DNA of 64,000 nucleotides, taken from NCBI GenBank assembly GCA_028095005.1, contig CM051460.1, forward strand, positions 292,133,074 to 292,197,073, in the 5' to 3' direction. This document shows, piece by piece, positions 45,381 to 58,108 of this stretch; position 1 is the first letter of the stretch; the number at the start of each line of letters is the position of its first letter. The DNA is from Rhynchospora pubera. Lineage: Eukaryota; Streptophyta; Magnoliopsida; Poales; Cyperaceae. The position numbers and the translations under genes are program-made. The notes beneath the pieces are model-generated. The model searched no databases, was not told the DNA's origin, and saw only the letters and a list, made by a program, of their open reading frames with translations.

Positions 45381-48300
45381 CCATATATCAATATATATGA
45401 AATACTACTATTGCTACGATGATCTTTATTGACTTATACATAGCTACAAGCGAGAAACCGTGCTTTGTACATAGTCAACTTGCCATCGACTTAGATATAG
45501 CTACAAGCAAGAAACCGTGCTTTGTACATAGTCGATTTGTTATCCATGTCAATCTTTCTTTTAAAGATCTAAATGTTCCTGATGGATCGCTCCTTCATGA
45601 ACATTAACCAAGGTCTATACCTTGTTGTTATACATGGATTGTATTTAAAGATCATTTGGGTTTAAACCATATATGTGGAATCAGATCTTTCTATCGTTTT
45701 CTTGTTTCTCAACAGATTCTCATATGCCAAGTACGAGAATGTCGCGAGGCCTATGCACCAAACGGTTTAGGCAATCAACTCTCGTTGACTTTTGTAGGAT
45801 TGGTACTTGAGGTTCATGAACATCTTCCACAACGATTTTGTAGAATTAGTTATTGACTCCTCATATATTCCATGAGTTTCTCGAACATTATCAACACGTG
45901 AGATGGTTGAGTCCTCATTGAGAGGAGCGCACTATTAAACTTCTTCCTTTCACAACAATTTGTGATTGCAGTTCCGCTCAACTCGTGAGATTGTAGTGAC
46001 GCATAAACTCTTTTAATGCTCACTTTACTCCCACTACTTCTTCTTGAGAATGTCATTCTCTAAGACTACGTTATGATTAGCAACAACTACTTTGTTCTTA
46101 TCATGTTTGTAGAAGTAGTACCTTTCAATTAATTTAAGATATCCTACAAAATTAGGCGTCCTATTTGGGTGCAAGCTTATCAGTCAACAAACCTTGAAAT
46201 AAGTTCCTCAACACCAAATCTTGAGAAACAATGTACTTAGAGATAAAAATCTCGTAAGATATCTTTCTAATGGATTTCGATGGAACATTATTCAGTGTAA
46301 ACAATATTGTCCTCAAATACAAATCCCTAATACGAGCCGAATAAGTCAATTTGATTTATTACCGATCGAACTATACCAAATATTGTTCGATACCTCCATT
46401 CTTGGACATATTATTCCATAATGTTCCTCATGGAGTGAGTTGTGAAACTATTTTCATACTGTTTAGATAATATTTCAAATCGTATGACTTAATTATTTAC
46501 CATGATCAATTGTAAGACTTTTCTTTTTCTTGAACGGTCTTTCAACTTTACACTTGAACTCCTTTGAACTAGTCAAAAGGTTCATACTTATACCTTATCA
46601 AATAGATATGTTAATATCTAAAATGATCGTTGGTCAAGTAGTATAGTATCAACATCCTTTCATTGCACAAGTACTTATAGGTTTATATACATCGACATGT
46701 ATAAATCCTAATCAAGTCACTTGTCCTTAAACCTTTATAGGTCAAAGGTGCTATTATCATTTAACATGATTCGCATATTTCAATTGATTCACAATCAAAT
46801 TGAGATACAAGCTCTACGTTACGTAGACTCTCGTAATGCGATTCTCGTTTACGTATGACTAAGCGGCTATATCACACGAAAGTCAAATACTTTATGCGAA
46901 GTCTTGCGCGTCCTATTTGTCATTCAAAACATGTTTATCTATTTCAAGCAAATTCAATCAAGATGCATGAAATCATATAAACAAATCCACAATTAAAGAA
47001 CAACGTTTGTCTTTTACAAAACTAATCATCCATCATCAAATATGAAATGGAGATACGATCTTGAGAGGTTAGGATTAAGGTATACAACCTTTCATTCCTA
47101 AACAAACTTTTAGTAAAGATAACTCTACGTATCCAATGGTAATGACTTAGACGAACAAGTCATTTCCTATACGGAGTTTACTTTACATCTCTCGAACATT
47201 TCCTTATTATTCATTGCCAACACATTTCGTTAAATGCGAGCATATAAACTAGTATCAAGTTACTAGTGTGAATTAGAGATAGCGAGATAATTTGAACAAC
47301 AAATACATACATTTTAAAAGATTAGAACATTTCTAACATTACAATCATGGTACTTCGAACAACCTTTCAAGTGCCTCCTATAAACGGCAAATGAGACATC
47401 TCATGTGACACGTAGTCATAATTGAGGGTCTCTAAATTTCAACTCATATCTTGGTGAAGTATTTCTTGAATACTTAACCAATTACCGTTGACACCAACAA
47501 GTGTGTGCAAAGGTAACAACATATACTTCATAACTAAGAGAGATCGCATAACAATATCAACAATCCTTGATATTGGAGATCTTAATCTCTAGTTGTCAAT
47601 TAGCTATTCAAATCTCTTGATTTGTAAGCCAATGAAACATTCATGTATCTTCTTATAAAAGAAGAATCTCTTGGTTAACTCATACTCTATTACTCGATCA
47701 TAAATGATGGAATCAATATCTACTTTCTCCAAGAACACTTTCTTGAGTAAGTGGATGAGAGCGTACGAGTTGAATTTAGTCTATATGAATTCGCTAATTC
47801 AATATTCTAGAGATTCCAAAGTGAGGATATCGGCATCCGCTTTATTGAATATCTTTTCGCAAAAGTCAATCAATCATTGCGATGTTACGTTCGGGAGGTC
47901 GAGGAAAAATTTTTCAAAATTAACATACTTAAGTTTCTCTTCACTAAGAACTTATCTTAGGAATCGATATTACTTCTCCAAGTAAATACTTTTAGAAACG
48001 AGCTTATTCATTTTCAATGATTGATCGCAAAGAAATTAACAATTTTAATATCTATAACAATTTCAATATTTTAACGGTCATTTAGTTTATGCAATGTTTT
48101 ATTTATAATGATAAACAAAACTCTCACTACATTTATTTAATGTCCCAAATGCAGTTGGGTTTCCAAGATCCATATTTTCGTTGAAATGGGACCAGCGTCG
48201 GCATGACACCAAAACAACTAGATAAGGTAGGTTCTCCAACCAATCATATCTACCATATGACTCTTGGTTTGTGAAATATTTCATGTACATCCACAAACTT

Positions 48301-50180
48301 CGCCCCGATGTCCAATCCGATTAGGGTCCATCGTTAAGTAACCTCTCTCTATTTGCTCCTAGTAAATCCGATTTACACCCTGACTTCGAGGGTTGACCAA
48401 AAGACGTCCCGCGTCGGCGAGAAAGCGTCAATTTGGCACCTAACGACGTGAAGGGGATAGAGAGAAGGAGAGCGGTCGACTTAATCAAATTAATTGGGAC
48501 AAACAATTATGTGACTCTTGTTTGGTGGTCATATAAGCATACATCCATACCTATCCTATGACATTTCATAGCATTCATAAACAATCACACAATCACATAA
48601 TAAGCATCTCAAGCATTGTTGTGGGTTTGTATGGCTCCTGCTTGCATTTTAGCTCCACGTCATCTCCATGAAGTGAATCTAAACTAATCAAGCCCACCCA
48701 CTAATTATATAGATCCTATCCTATAATTAATGGAAATAAATAATGAATACATATGAAAGAATTCCTAATTCCCTCTTAATCCTTAGGGGCATGCAAGTCT
48801 CACAAGTCACATTAAAATTAATCCACATTAATTTAATTAACCATGGCACCAAAGGCCTTACATACATTCATTCACATGCATTCACACAATTACAAAACAC
48901 AAGGCATTGGAATCTTGAGCCATACTAAACCCACGATCCTCCTACAAAACAAAGTTAGCACATATACAATATATATGTTTATTTGTTTCTAATTAACTTC
49001 ATTAATTAAAATCTTTGTGCACGCTCGTTGCTTGCATTTAAATGTAAAGAAGGTTCAACTTTAACAAGTAACTTGTTTAAACCTTTTGAAATTTAATTCA
49101 ACAATCTAAAACTAAAAGGAGATTATTTAAGGAGTGTTCTAATTAACATATCAACCAGTTTGATTAATTAGAAAATATTTTAACTAATTAAAATATTAAA
49201 CGGGACCCGATAAAATTCAAAATTTTTCGGTCTCCAAAAATTATGAAATAAATCATGCAAACTCCTTACAATGAGTGTAACTACCAGTAACAATTTCAGG
49301 AAGAGATCACTTACCATCAGGGAGAATAAAAAAAACAAATCTGACTTTGTGCGCGAAACACCGTTATTAGATTTTCTATTTTTACCTCAACCTATTTGGT
49401 CTGTAGGATCATCTTCCACACGTTTTTTATGCAAACAATTTACACAACAAACTTAGCATATGCAGTTGGCTAACTGTCCATGAAAAAAAAAACACCAAGG
49501 TCTATTTATAATCATCAAGTTAAGTGTCATACAAGTAACTACCCCTGTTCTAAATCAGGCTGATGATTAAAATCTTTTGACCTATTTTAAGTATCAAACC
49601 TCCACCAAAAATTACGAAACTAATTTTAGTAGAATTCTAATTCAAAATAGAACAATTCTATTTAGACACTTTTCTCGAAAAAGTGTTCAATTAGTACAGT
49701 TTATCAAAACAACCACTTTGTTTAGAAAAACAGATCTGACAACTTTTTCCCTTTCCTTACTTAAACACCCATATTAAATCCGAATCATACAACAAGCTAT
49801 ATATGACCAGAAAGATATTTAAGTCTAGTTTAATTATAGTCAAGGGTTACAGGTAGTTATTATTCAAAATTAGGTCCTACACGTCATTCAAGCAAAACTG
49901 TGCAGGCAGAAACTGCTTCTGCGCACCGTAACCGTTTAATTCACCAAAAATTCATAACTGCTTAGAAATTTGTGAAATTTGTGTCTAAAGAACCATAACT
50001 CAGAGATCTACAACTTCCAGTAAGAGTTAAAAATTTCCAGATGGCTCTACATCACGAAAAACAAGCAACAAGACAGAAAAAACAGTTTTTCCAGAACAGC
50101 AAGCATACACATCATTAATTAACTTAGTTAATTACCATTTTCTCATTTAATTTTGTGTTAAAATGCTCAAGCACAACCTG
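45381..50180 (-). pseudogene. Outer element decayed gag/integrase and leader region
   Basis: No frame longer than 93 codons. By position this should hold gag, protease and integrase followed (toward 50180) by the non-coding leader. A recurring block 'agctacaagc.agaaaccgtgctttgtacatagtc' occurs twice in tandem (about 45440 and 45500). The part from about 48300 to 50180 looks like leader DNA. Individual domains could not be read by eye. Confidence 0.5.
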
Positions 50181-50192
50181 TCTCTGATACCA
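50181..50192 (-). promoter_or_regulatory. Outer element primer-binding site
   Basis: On the minus strand TGGTATCAGAGA begins one base after the LTR end CTAACA. It matches initiator tRNA-Met and fixes the element's direction as minus. Confidence 0.92.
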
Positions 50193-50193
50193 C

Positions 50194-51961
50194 TGTTAGT
50201 AAGTGGTTGGGATGCACAATTTTTATTTTTTATTACAATTAACAAAGATAAAACAAGCAAACAACCACAAGAAAGGATCTTGCGAGCATGTAACACATCA
50301 ATTAACCATGAGAAATGACATTATGGATATACCTCTTCTTGAATCGTATCAAGAAGGAAAAAAATCCATGGCGTAGGAGTCGTTGGCGTGCTGCGCCGCT
50401 CTTCTTTCTTCTCCAAAGGATGACCTCGAGTCCACCAAGAGAATCACCACGATCTCGAAACCGTGCTAGCGATTAGAGATCACGTCTAATCCTTTCTTCC
50501 TTTTCTTTCAATTAAACTATTTTAATGGAAGAAGAGATTTGCTCAACACATGAGCCAAGAGGATGGAAAGAAGAGAGCAACAAGAGAGAATTTCGAAATT
50601 ATTCTCTCTTGGAAAATTTCAGCCAGCAAAAAGGAGAGAGAAAAATCAGCATTGTTCCCAAAGCTGAACCCCCTATATATAGCTCTCAAAAATCTAGTTT
50701 CCATAATTAATTCATGGACATATTTACCCTTCTATGGCCTACATTGGATAGGCTTTTAATGGGCTACAACAATTGTATTTAGTCCATTAATTAATTACTA
50801 TAATTGCTCATTTAACCATCCTAAATTTGGACTTCTAATTAACTATTTAAATGAAGGCCCAAATGGCTCAATTAATTAAATTAAGTTGAACAAAATTAAT
50901 TATTAACTTATTAATAATTATTTAGGGATTAGATAATGCACTAATTTATTTCTATATGATCACTTGACTTAATTAATTATAACGGTTCACAACGGTATAT
51001 AATTAATTTATCAACTTATCATATTTTCGCAATACTCACTACTGCGAACAAATAAATAATACATCATGTGGTTACAACTCTATTTGTGTGACCCTTTGAG
51101 GATTTATGCTATGTTGGCCATGGAATTAAATCGCTATTTAATTCCAATAATCATAAGCGGTATCTAGCAACACGTTATGACTCCCAATTCGCATAAATAA
51201 TGTACTGATATAAATATTCAAATCCTGCATAAGAAATAAAAGTATTTCTTTGTCCGATTCTTATGTCACATGATATCATCGTATAATCCAAGATAGGAAT
51301 GTGTCATTCTTGCAGATTATACGTTTTCTTGATCTAGAGTTGATTGCACAAGTTGGCCAAACAATCCAACTCCATCAAGGGGCCCAAACAGATACCATCA
51401 CTCACTAGATATACTAATGAGGGACATACGGTTTTCTTGATGAACAACTTTTCTCCGCACAATTCAAGAGAACATAAATTACGTCCGTATAGCAGCCTTT
51501 ATCAGGAATCAGCGGTAGACGATATTTATAGAACCTATCCTCATGTGGAAAAATTGAACCATCTCAAACTTAGAATCAAACTCATATGAAATAAACAATG
51601 ACACATAACACAATCCATATGTTTATTTCATCGGGTCATGTCCCGTTCTATGTTCCAATAACATACACATATGCAATTAAGTTGGTAACTCTTTACCTAT
51701 GATTTGTAAAACTTAATCATCACTTAACTTGCATACTAATCTTATATGATAATTAATGTTCCTTGTTAATTATCAAGATTATGGACAGTTTAGATTTATT
51801 ATTGTCATTCCAATGAATGATCCACAGAGATCCACAATTCAGATCCTCAACCTGAATGATCTGTCAATAATAAATCCTAGGAACAAATGATCAAATATCA
51901 TCAATAACATAAACTAAGAATTAAGTCATTCAATATTGACTTCTAGGACACAACTCCAACA
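50194..51961 (-). repeat. Outer element 5' LTR (1768 bp)
   Basis: Near-identical to 30573-32338. By eye there are about 15 substitutions plus one 2-bp 'ag' insertion near 50640. It is followed by target duplication TTAAC. Confidence 0.95.
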
Positions 51962-51966
51962 TTAAC

Positions 51967-52309
51967 AACGTCACCATACTGACTGTAATCGAATGTGGGA
52001 CCCACTAAACTCTGACAATATATTATCTGGGTCGATGAGTGAAGGCATCGGCCCAACGACAAGGTAAACTCGAAGTAGCGATGCAGTTAACCGCCGAATC
52101 AGCCATCAAACGAGAAGGCTTGCGTGGTTATACCGACCCAGAATTAAGGACGTAGTAAATTAATTAGCGACCGTCCGACCCAGATGTTTAGTATTGGGGG
52201 CTAGATTATTGGGGTCCCTTAGATAGCGTCGCTAAGTGGACGGAAAGGGCTTATTGTGTCGGACTACGGACGCCTATTCGCGTTGCAGATAAGTCGCATT
52301 CTAGTAGTG
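51967..52309. repeat. CACTA right-end subterminal region
   Basis: Contains 'gggacccactaaactctga' and 'tattatctgggtcg' (related to the block just left of the retrotransposon) and 'gtcggactacggacg' (related to the left CACTA end), and finishes ATTCTAGTAGTG. The outer retrotransposon inserted into this subterminal region. Confidence 0.65.
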
Positions 52310-52312
52310 CTC

Positions 52313-53159
52313 GTTGTCTTAGTTATTGACTTATTGTGCTCAACTGTTGGATTTTATCTCGTCAAACTTAAAACATTTTGGTTTTTCATTCATGCCCAAT
52401 TGTGAAGAGCGGATAACGACACTCACAAAAAAAAAAAAAAAAAAAAACCACTTTTCTAATGCCCTTTCTCAAATTATTCTCGTATCGATGGTTAATATTA
52501 TTGACATAACCTGAAAATTGATTTGCATTTTGTAAAATGTTTAGAGTAAACACTTGCAGAGTTGAAGCCGGACATGGCTATTTTATCTTTTATAACAGGA
52601 ACTTCGGAGATCCCCATCCTCTGCAGTCTGCATTATTGATTCAGTGATGAGGAATTTTTAGCGTAATTAATGTTTTTTTTTAACATAAGATGGGAATCAA
52701 AGCTCTCCAACTTAAATATTGTCACAAAAGACCGCCAACTGATTCGAACCCACGACCTTTTAACACAATTAGTTAGCCTCTCTCTCAAAATCTAAACCAA
52801 ATACACCAGTTACGGATGAAATATTAGATGGAAATGAAGAGATCGTGCTGTGTACACAAAAAGACATAATAGTAAAATAACAATAATTGTTTTGGAAAAA
52901 ATGAAAGTGTTTTCGTTAAGAAAATTCTATAATTTTAAATTAAAGGATTATACAATTAAATGTATGGCAACATACAAATGCCTAATACGACTAATTGAAA
53001 TGATTATATATTGGTTAATTATTTAGGTATATAAATATCTTATTTTAACTATATCAATTATGATAAACGTTAGACATAATTAATATTTCTTAGGAGGTAA
53101 TATTGGGCGAAGCTTGCTAACATAGTAGTTAATAATAAAATAAAATTGAATTAAATTAA
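52313..53159. other. Intergenic DNA between the CACTA end and the kinase promoter
   Basis: AT-rich with no coding frame. A poly(A) run of about 21 bases lies at 52427-52447. A possible SINE is listed separately. Confidence 0.5.
52672..52790 (-). mobile_element. Possible tRNA-derived SINE
   Basis: On the minus strand GGTCGTGGGTTCGAATC is a good polymerase III B-box/T-arm, preceded by an A-box-like 'gagagaggctaactaattg' at tRNA-like spacing. The plus-strand T-run at about 52672-52681 would be the 3' A-tail. No target duplication was found. Confidence 0.35.
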
Positions 53160-53942
53160 AAAGAATTTGTGTTCCCGACTTGGACTCTATGATGTAGTGT
53201 TATTCAATTGTATTCAGTCTTGATGGTGTGCATGTCTAGGACTAATACTCGCATATATAACAACTAAAAGCATGGATTGACCATTTACAACAATCCATAA
53301 AGTTTCTCGCTGTCATGGACTCTTCGATGTAAGATTATTCAACTGCATTATCACAACCGCAAAAATTATTTTTTTGAAGATCATCACAACCACAAAATTA
53401 ATATTACAATATGGAGTTCTTATTCGTTCATGCTAGTCTAGATAGATTCCCGGGTTTACTTCCCTCTATAACCTATCAAACTTAGTAATCAATGCTAAAA
53501 GAATTCAAGTGGGTCACTGTCTATAACGTGTAGGATTGGAAAATAGTAAAGGTAATTAATGGCTAATCCCTCAACTTGGTCTGATGGTAAGAAAGGAAAA
53601 AAATTCGGCAACCAACCCAAAAAGTTAGAAAATTCATAATACTATTATATTCCATTATTTTTTCAATCGTAAACCCTCCCTTCACCTCCAAATGAGATAA
53701 TATCGAGTAGATTGTCCCGTAAATCAACCTCTTAAAATGTTGAGAAAGATTCTGGTGCCATTAATTGCCCCCCCCCCCCTCTCTCTCTCTCTCTGTAATA
53801 AATAATTAATCACCCTATCAAAAAACTGTCCCAATTATGAATTGACTCATAGATCTTCACAGGTCTATTTATTTCAACAGTGCACTCATTGTTTCAATCT
53901 CCAAACCCATTCACCACCTCCTTCAAATTAGTAACAGCAAAG
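53160..53942 (+). promoter_or_regulatory. Upstream region of the lectin receptor kinase gene
   Basis: Non-coding DNA whose part at about 53260-53720 is duplicated at 5580-6200. It includes a C-run plus (CT)n microsatellite at 53769-53795, about 150 bases before the ATG, which could serve as a pyrimidine patch. An in-frame GTG at 53880 precedes the ATG at 53943 but is not a plausible start. Confidence 0.6.
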
Positions 53943-56900
53943 ATGAAAAAAGGTCAGATGATTTCTAAACAAACCACAATTGCTCTCTTCCTCCTTGTTT
54001 TCTCACCATCTGCCTTTCCAGCCGATACCCTACCGATTAATCAAAACATTACTGATGGACAAACTCTCCTCTCACCAAACTCCATATTTGAACTTGGGTT
54101 CTTCATCCCTGGCTCATCCACTAATCGCTTTCTGGGCATATGGTTTGCATTCTCACGAGACACTGTCGTATGGGTAGCAAACAGAGATAATCCCTTGAAC
54201 AACATATCTGGCACACTAATCTTAAATAAAACTGGGTCGTTAATGCTGTATGATTCATCAGGAAGGATTAAGTGGTCACCTAGAACTAGGTCATCAGGTA
54301 GTACAAATAGTCCAATCTTGCATTTGACTGATTCAGGAAATCTAGTACTGAAGGATCAAACAAGCGATAGTATCAAATGGCAAAGTTTTGATTTTCCGAC
54401 AAACACATTGCTTGCTGGCATGAAAGTTGGCAAGAACCTCAGAACTGGTTTCGAGACATACCTCTCTTCCTGGAAAAGCAGAGATGACCCATCAGAAGGT
54501 GACTACACGTATAAGATGGATATTCAAGGTGCTCCAGAAATTATTGTATGGGATCGTTCCCAGATCAGTACCCGCAGTGGGATATGGAATGGACTGTATT
54601 TTAGCAGTGCACCTCAGATATTAACTTATAGAAGCCTTTTTAATTTGCTGTTTGTTTGGAACCAAGATGAGGTGTCATATGGATATGAAAGCAAGTCAAC
54701 CTCAACAATTTCCCGACTAGTACTGAATGAAACTGGTATTATGCAACGTTTCGTCTGGGACCAGACTCACCAGAACTGGAACTTGTTCTATTCTCAGACA
54801 ATAGATGAGTGCAGTACCTTTGCGAAGTGCGGGCCATTTGGTATATGTCATCGTGATGGTATCCAAGTATGTAGTTGTCTCAGAGGATTTGAGCCAGTAA
54901 CACCAGATGAATGGTCCATGAGAAACACTTCAGGTGGATGCAAACGCACCATACCATTAGGTTGTAGTAGTAATAGTGATGGGTTTTATAAATTTGAAGG
55001 AGTGAAGACACCATATTCGCATGATGCGATAGTTGATGCAAATATTAGTATTGAAGAATGCAGGAGAAGGTGTTTGATGAATTGTTCATGCCTGGCCTAT
55101 ACCCCGTTAGATATCAGGGGGAAAGGGAGTGGATGTGTTATGTGGAACACTACACTGATCGACACACAGTCTGTTATCGGCGGACAAGATATCTATCTGA
55201 AGGTTTCAAAGTCCGAGCTCGGTTAGCACTTTCAAACCCCCCCCCCCCCACACACACACACACACAAACGCACAACCACCCACCCACCCAACACCCCCTC
55301 ATCCTCATTCATTTTTTTATTATTATGGATTCATCAGTAGCATTCGCCGTTCTATATTACTAGAAGTACAAGAACAATAGTACAGTAAAGAGTTGATGAC
55401 ACCACTAATAAGTAATTAAATCTTCACAAGTGATATATTGATCAACGATCTCTCTATATAATTTAACTTCATTCTTTTATACTGGCTTCTTTTGATGGGG
55501 ACCGATGTAGATGTATTTTTAAATGTAGGGAGAAGTAGCAAAATGAACAGTGCAACAACTATTGGAGTAATATCAAGCAGCTTAATTCTACTGCTCCTGC
55601 TATCTTTGCTTGTATACCTCCTATGGAGGAAGATGAGATATTCAAGAAAAGGTACTAGAATTTTAAAATAAAAATTTGTATAGGACATCTGAACTTCATA
55701 TGTAATTGTTTTGTCGCAGATATAAAAGAGAGGCATTTGGCACAAAGTGACTCCTTGAAGGACGCAGACCTCCCTGTCTTTGACCTGGACACGGTTTTAC
55801 AAGCCACAGATAATTTTTCAATTACAAATAAGTTAGGAGAAGGAGGATTTGGTGTTGTTTATAAGGTATTCTTATTTGTATTAGGCTGCATGCATGGTTT
55901 GTCAAAGAACAATGCTAACATTACACTTTTTATATATGAAACTATTTAGAATACAAATTCGAAGGAAGATACAAGAAGAACTCCCTCTTAATTCTATTTC
56001 CTAGAGTATCCTTGTAATTCTTCTCATTTTATACAATGTCAAAATAGGGTCAACTACCATGTGGGCAAGAAATTGCAGTAAAAAGGCTTTCAATGGAATC
56101 ACAGCAAGGATTGAACGAGTTCATGAATGAAGTATTGCTGATTACAAAGCTGCAACATAGGAACCTTGTTAAACTCCTTGGCTGCTGCATTGATAATAAT
56201 GAGAGAATGTTGATCTACGAGTACATGACCAACAAAAGTTTAGATTTCTACATATTTGGTATCCAGCCAACTTCAAACACAATTGATTTGCCATTATTGT
56301 TATTATTGTCATCTACCCTCAATTACAACTAGATTTCTTATGAGGTTCTTGCATGGAAATTTTGTATTGTTAGAGTACTTAATTAATATTTTGTGAACTC
56401 ATGCAACAGATGCTACAAGGCGTGCCTCCTTAAATTGGGCAACCAGATTAGAAATTGTAATTGGGATTGCTAGAGGACTTCTCTATCTTCATCAAGACTC
56501 AAGATTCAATGTAATTCACAGGGATCTGAAAGCTGCAAATGTTTTGCTAGATGAGCAAATGAATCCCAAGATTTCAGATTTTGGCACTGCAAGATTGTTT
56601 AAAAGAGAACAGGGAATAATAAACACAGAAACTGTGATAGGGACTCGGTAAGTGTATATTTAGTTTCCATATCCCATAAATCAATTTAATATGACCATTT
56701 TCTTATTGACATTTACCTTTTCTTTTTACATATTTGAAGTGGATATATGTCTCCCGAATATGTCTTGGAGGGTGCAATTTCAGTTAAATCTGATGTTTAT
56801 AGCTTTGGTGTTCTAATTCTTGAGATTATAAGTGGCAAGAAGAACCAGGGGAATCAAAATCTTCTTGCATATGTGGGTGACAAAATTATAAAGCTATTTT

Positions 56901-57291
56901 TTCTTTAGCAAGAGGCGTATTGATCAAGTCAGTTTCTAATATGTTATACTCTATTTTGATCATCATCTAGGCATGGAAATTATGGGAAGAAGGACACTCT
57001 TCAAAGCTGCTAGATGAATTAGTGAAATGCTCAGTCCCTGAAACAGAAATAAGGAGATATGTTCAAGTAGGTCTTTTATGCGTGCAAGAAAATCCTCATG
57101 ATAGGCCATCTATGAGTGCTTTTTTCACTATGCTATCAAGTGACACATTGCTATATGACCCCAAGAAACCATTGGTTGGTATAAGAATTAGAGATTTCCC
57201 CTCTGATTGGTCCTTATACCAACAACAGTCCAACGAACATGATTCAACTACTGCAAATCAACTGACCATAACAGGAATTGAAGGTCGCTAG
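53943..57291 (+). CDS. G-type lectin S-receptor-like serine/threonine protein kinase, 7 exons
   Basis: Exons: 53943-55221, 55529-55651, 55720-55865, 56048-56258, 56410-56647, 56740-56872, 56971-57291. Every intron is GT/AG and the sum is 2451 bases, 816 codons plus stop, the normal size. Signal peptide: about residues 1-27 (cleavage near SAFPA-DT). Next come the B-type mannose lectin domain (VVWVANRDNPL), the S-locus glycoprotein domain (RSGIWNGLYFSS), an EGF-like Cys block (DECSTFAKCGPFGICHRDG) and a PAN/apple domain (CRRRCLMNCSCLAYTPLDIR). Exon 2 encodes the membrane helix (ISSSLILLLLLSLLVYLLW) with a basic stop-transfer. Kinase: GEGGFGVVYK, AVKRL, HRDLKAANVLLD, DFGTAR, GYMSPEYVLEG, so an active RD kinase. 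It ends TITGIEGR, as in the SD1 group. It is a plasma-membrane receptor of the self-incompatibility/defence type; the ligand cannot be inferred. Confidence 0.95.
55239..55268 (+). repeat. C-run and (AC)n microsatellite in intron 1
   Basis: A run of C followed by repeated 'ac', just after the exon 1 donor site. It is likely to be polymorphic in length. Confidence 0.85.
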
Positions 57292-57414
57292 GAAACCAAA
57301 AGACTACACTATTTGTGCTATTATTTTCCAATTTCCTGTTGGCTATTTATTTTCTTTTGTATACCTAAGCACAATGCATCTCTTTTGCCTTTGTAGAAAA
57401 AAATTGTGTTAGTG

Positions 57415-57420
57415 AATAAA
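57415..57420 (+). terminator. Candidate polyadenylation signal of the kinase gene
   Basis: AATAAA about 125 bases after the stop codon in T-rich DNA, a plausible position for a plant near-upstream element. Confidence 0.4.
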
Positions 57421-57981
57421 AATTGCTTCAGGAGAGAATTTTCTATTATTAAATAGCTTTCCTGCACTCCTCTTTAGAACAATAGATTTAAAATTGCTCA
57501 GAAAGTACCAAGGCTTAAGCAAATACATAAATACTTAAGCAAAATATGATCTTGAAGTCAATTTCCAGCGACATAGATGCAAATTACTTTGCCTGAAAGT
57601 AACTATAAGAGAAAGAGAGTCCTCCAAATACACCTGAGGTCTTTGCAGCTCAGGTCAATTTTTCTTTGGCAGCTAAGCTCCACACACTCAGCCTCAACCT
57701 CAAACCCAAGCTATCCCATATTTCTTTGAGACTGGCATAAAAAATTGATAATGGAACAAGCACATCGTGTCTATACATAATAAATGAGAAGAATTTGAGC
57801 ACTCCTCTAACACATGTTATCTTTTCTGTCTTTATTATGCCAAATCAATGACATCATGTCAAGGATAATTTCAGAGATAATAATGCAGGATCCTGAGCAG
57901 TATTGGCAATTGAGAACATTTTACCGGACCAGACATTCACTGCAAATATACTATAGCAGTGGTTCCATTGCATGGAGATGT
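57421..57981. other. Downstream intergenic DNA, nothing recognised
   Basis: AT-rich DNA between the end of the kinase gene and the target duplication of the hAT-like element. No gene or repeat identified. Confidence 0.5.
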
Positions 57982-58108
57982 GTGATTACCTATGTTGCAT
58001 GGGTACGGGTACGAGTACCGTACCCTGTACGATTCGGGTACGGTGGTTCGAAAATTTTAAAAAATCTCCGGTACAGGTACAGCGATATATATATATATAT
58101 ATATATAT

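Larger units (their letters stand above)
30573..51961 (-). mobile_element. Outer Ty1/copia LTR retrotransposon with decayed pol, interrupted by the inner element
   Basis: Both LTRs run TG...CA (TGTTGGAG...CTAACA on the minus strand). The 5-bp target duplication TTAAC is perfect (30568-30572 and 51962-51966). The primer-binding site, complementary to initiator tRNA-Met, lies next to the right LTR and the polypurine tract next to the left LTR, so transcription runs right to left. Without the inner element the internal part is about 6.1 kb, the size of a full gag-pol, but it has only stop-ridden traces of reverse transcriptase and RNase H. The order RT then RNase H, and the LTR type, place it in Ty1/copia. 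The LTRs differ by only about 15 substitutions and one 2-bp indel. Confidence 0.93.
6201..52309. mobile_element. Composite CACTA (En/Spm-type) transposon, 46 kb with nested insertions
   Basis: The left end reads CACTACCAGAAT and the right end, reverse-complemented, reads CACTACTAGAAT. Both are flanked by CTC (6198-6200 and 52310-52312), the 3-bp target duplication expected for CACTA elements. Both ends carry related subterminal motifs, for example a 'gtcggtagtccgacgg' block on the left and 'gtcggactacggacg' on the right. With the Helitrons and retrotransposons removed, about 9.4 kb of element-own DNA remains (6201-8278, 19644-22313, 26210-30567, 51967-52309). No transposase (TnpA/TnpD) was recognised, so it is read as non-autonomous. 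That the two ends belong to one element is inferred from matching termini, TSD and subterminal motifs; two separate family members cannot be excluded. Confidence 0.6.

Noticed and set aside
52740..52800. Functional tRNA gene
   Set aside because: Only the B-box is good; the acceptor stem does not pair, so a SINE remnant is the most that can be said.
53880..53942. Upstream GTG start for the receptor kinase
   Set aside because: GTG is not used as a nuclear start at such sites. The ATG at 53943 is followed by a normal signal peptide.
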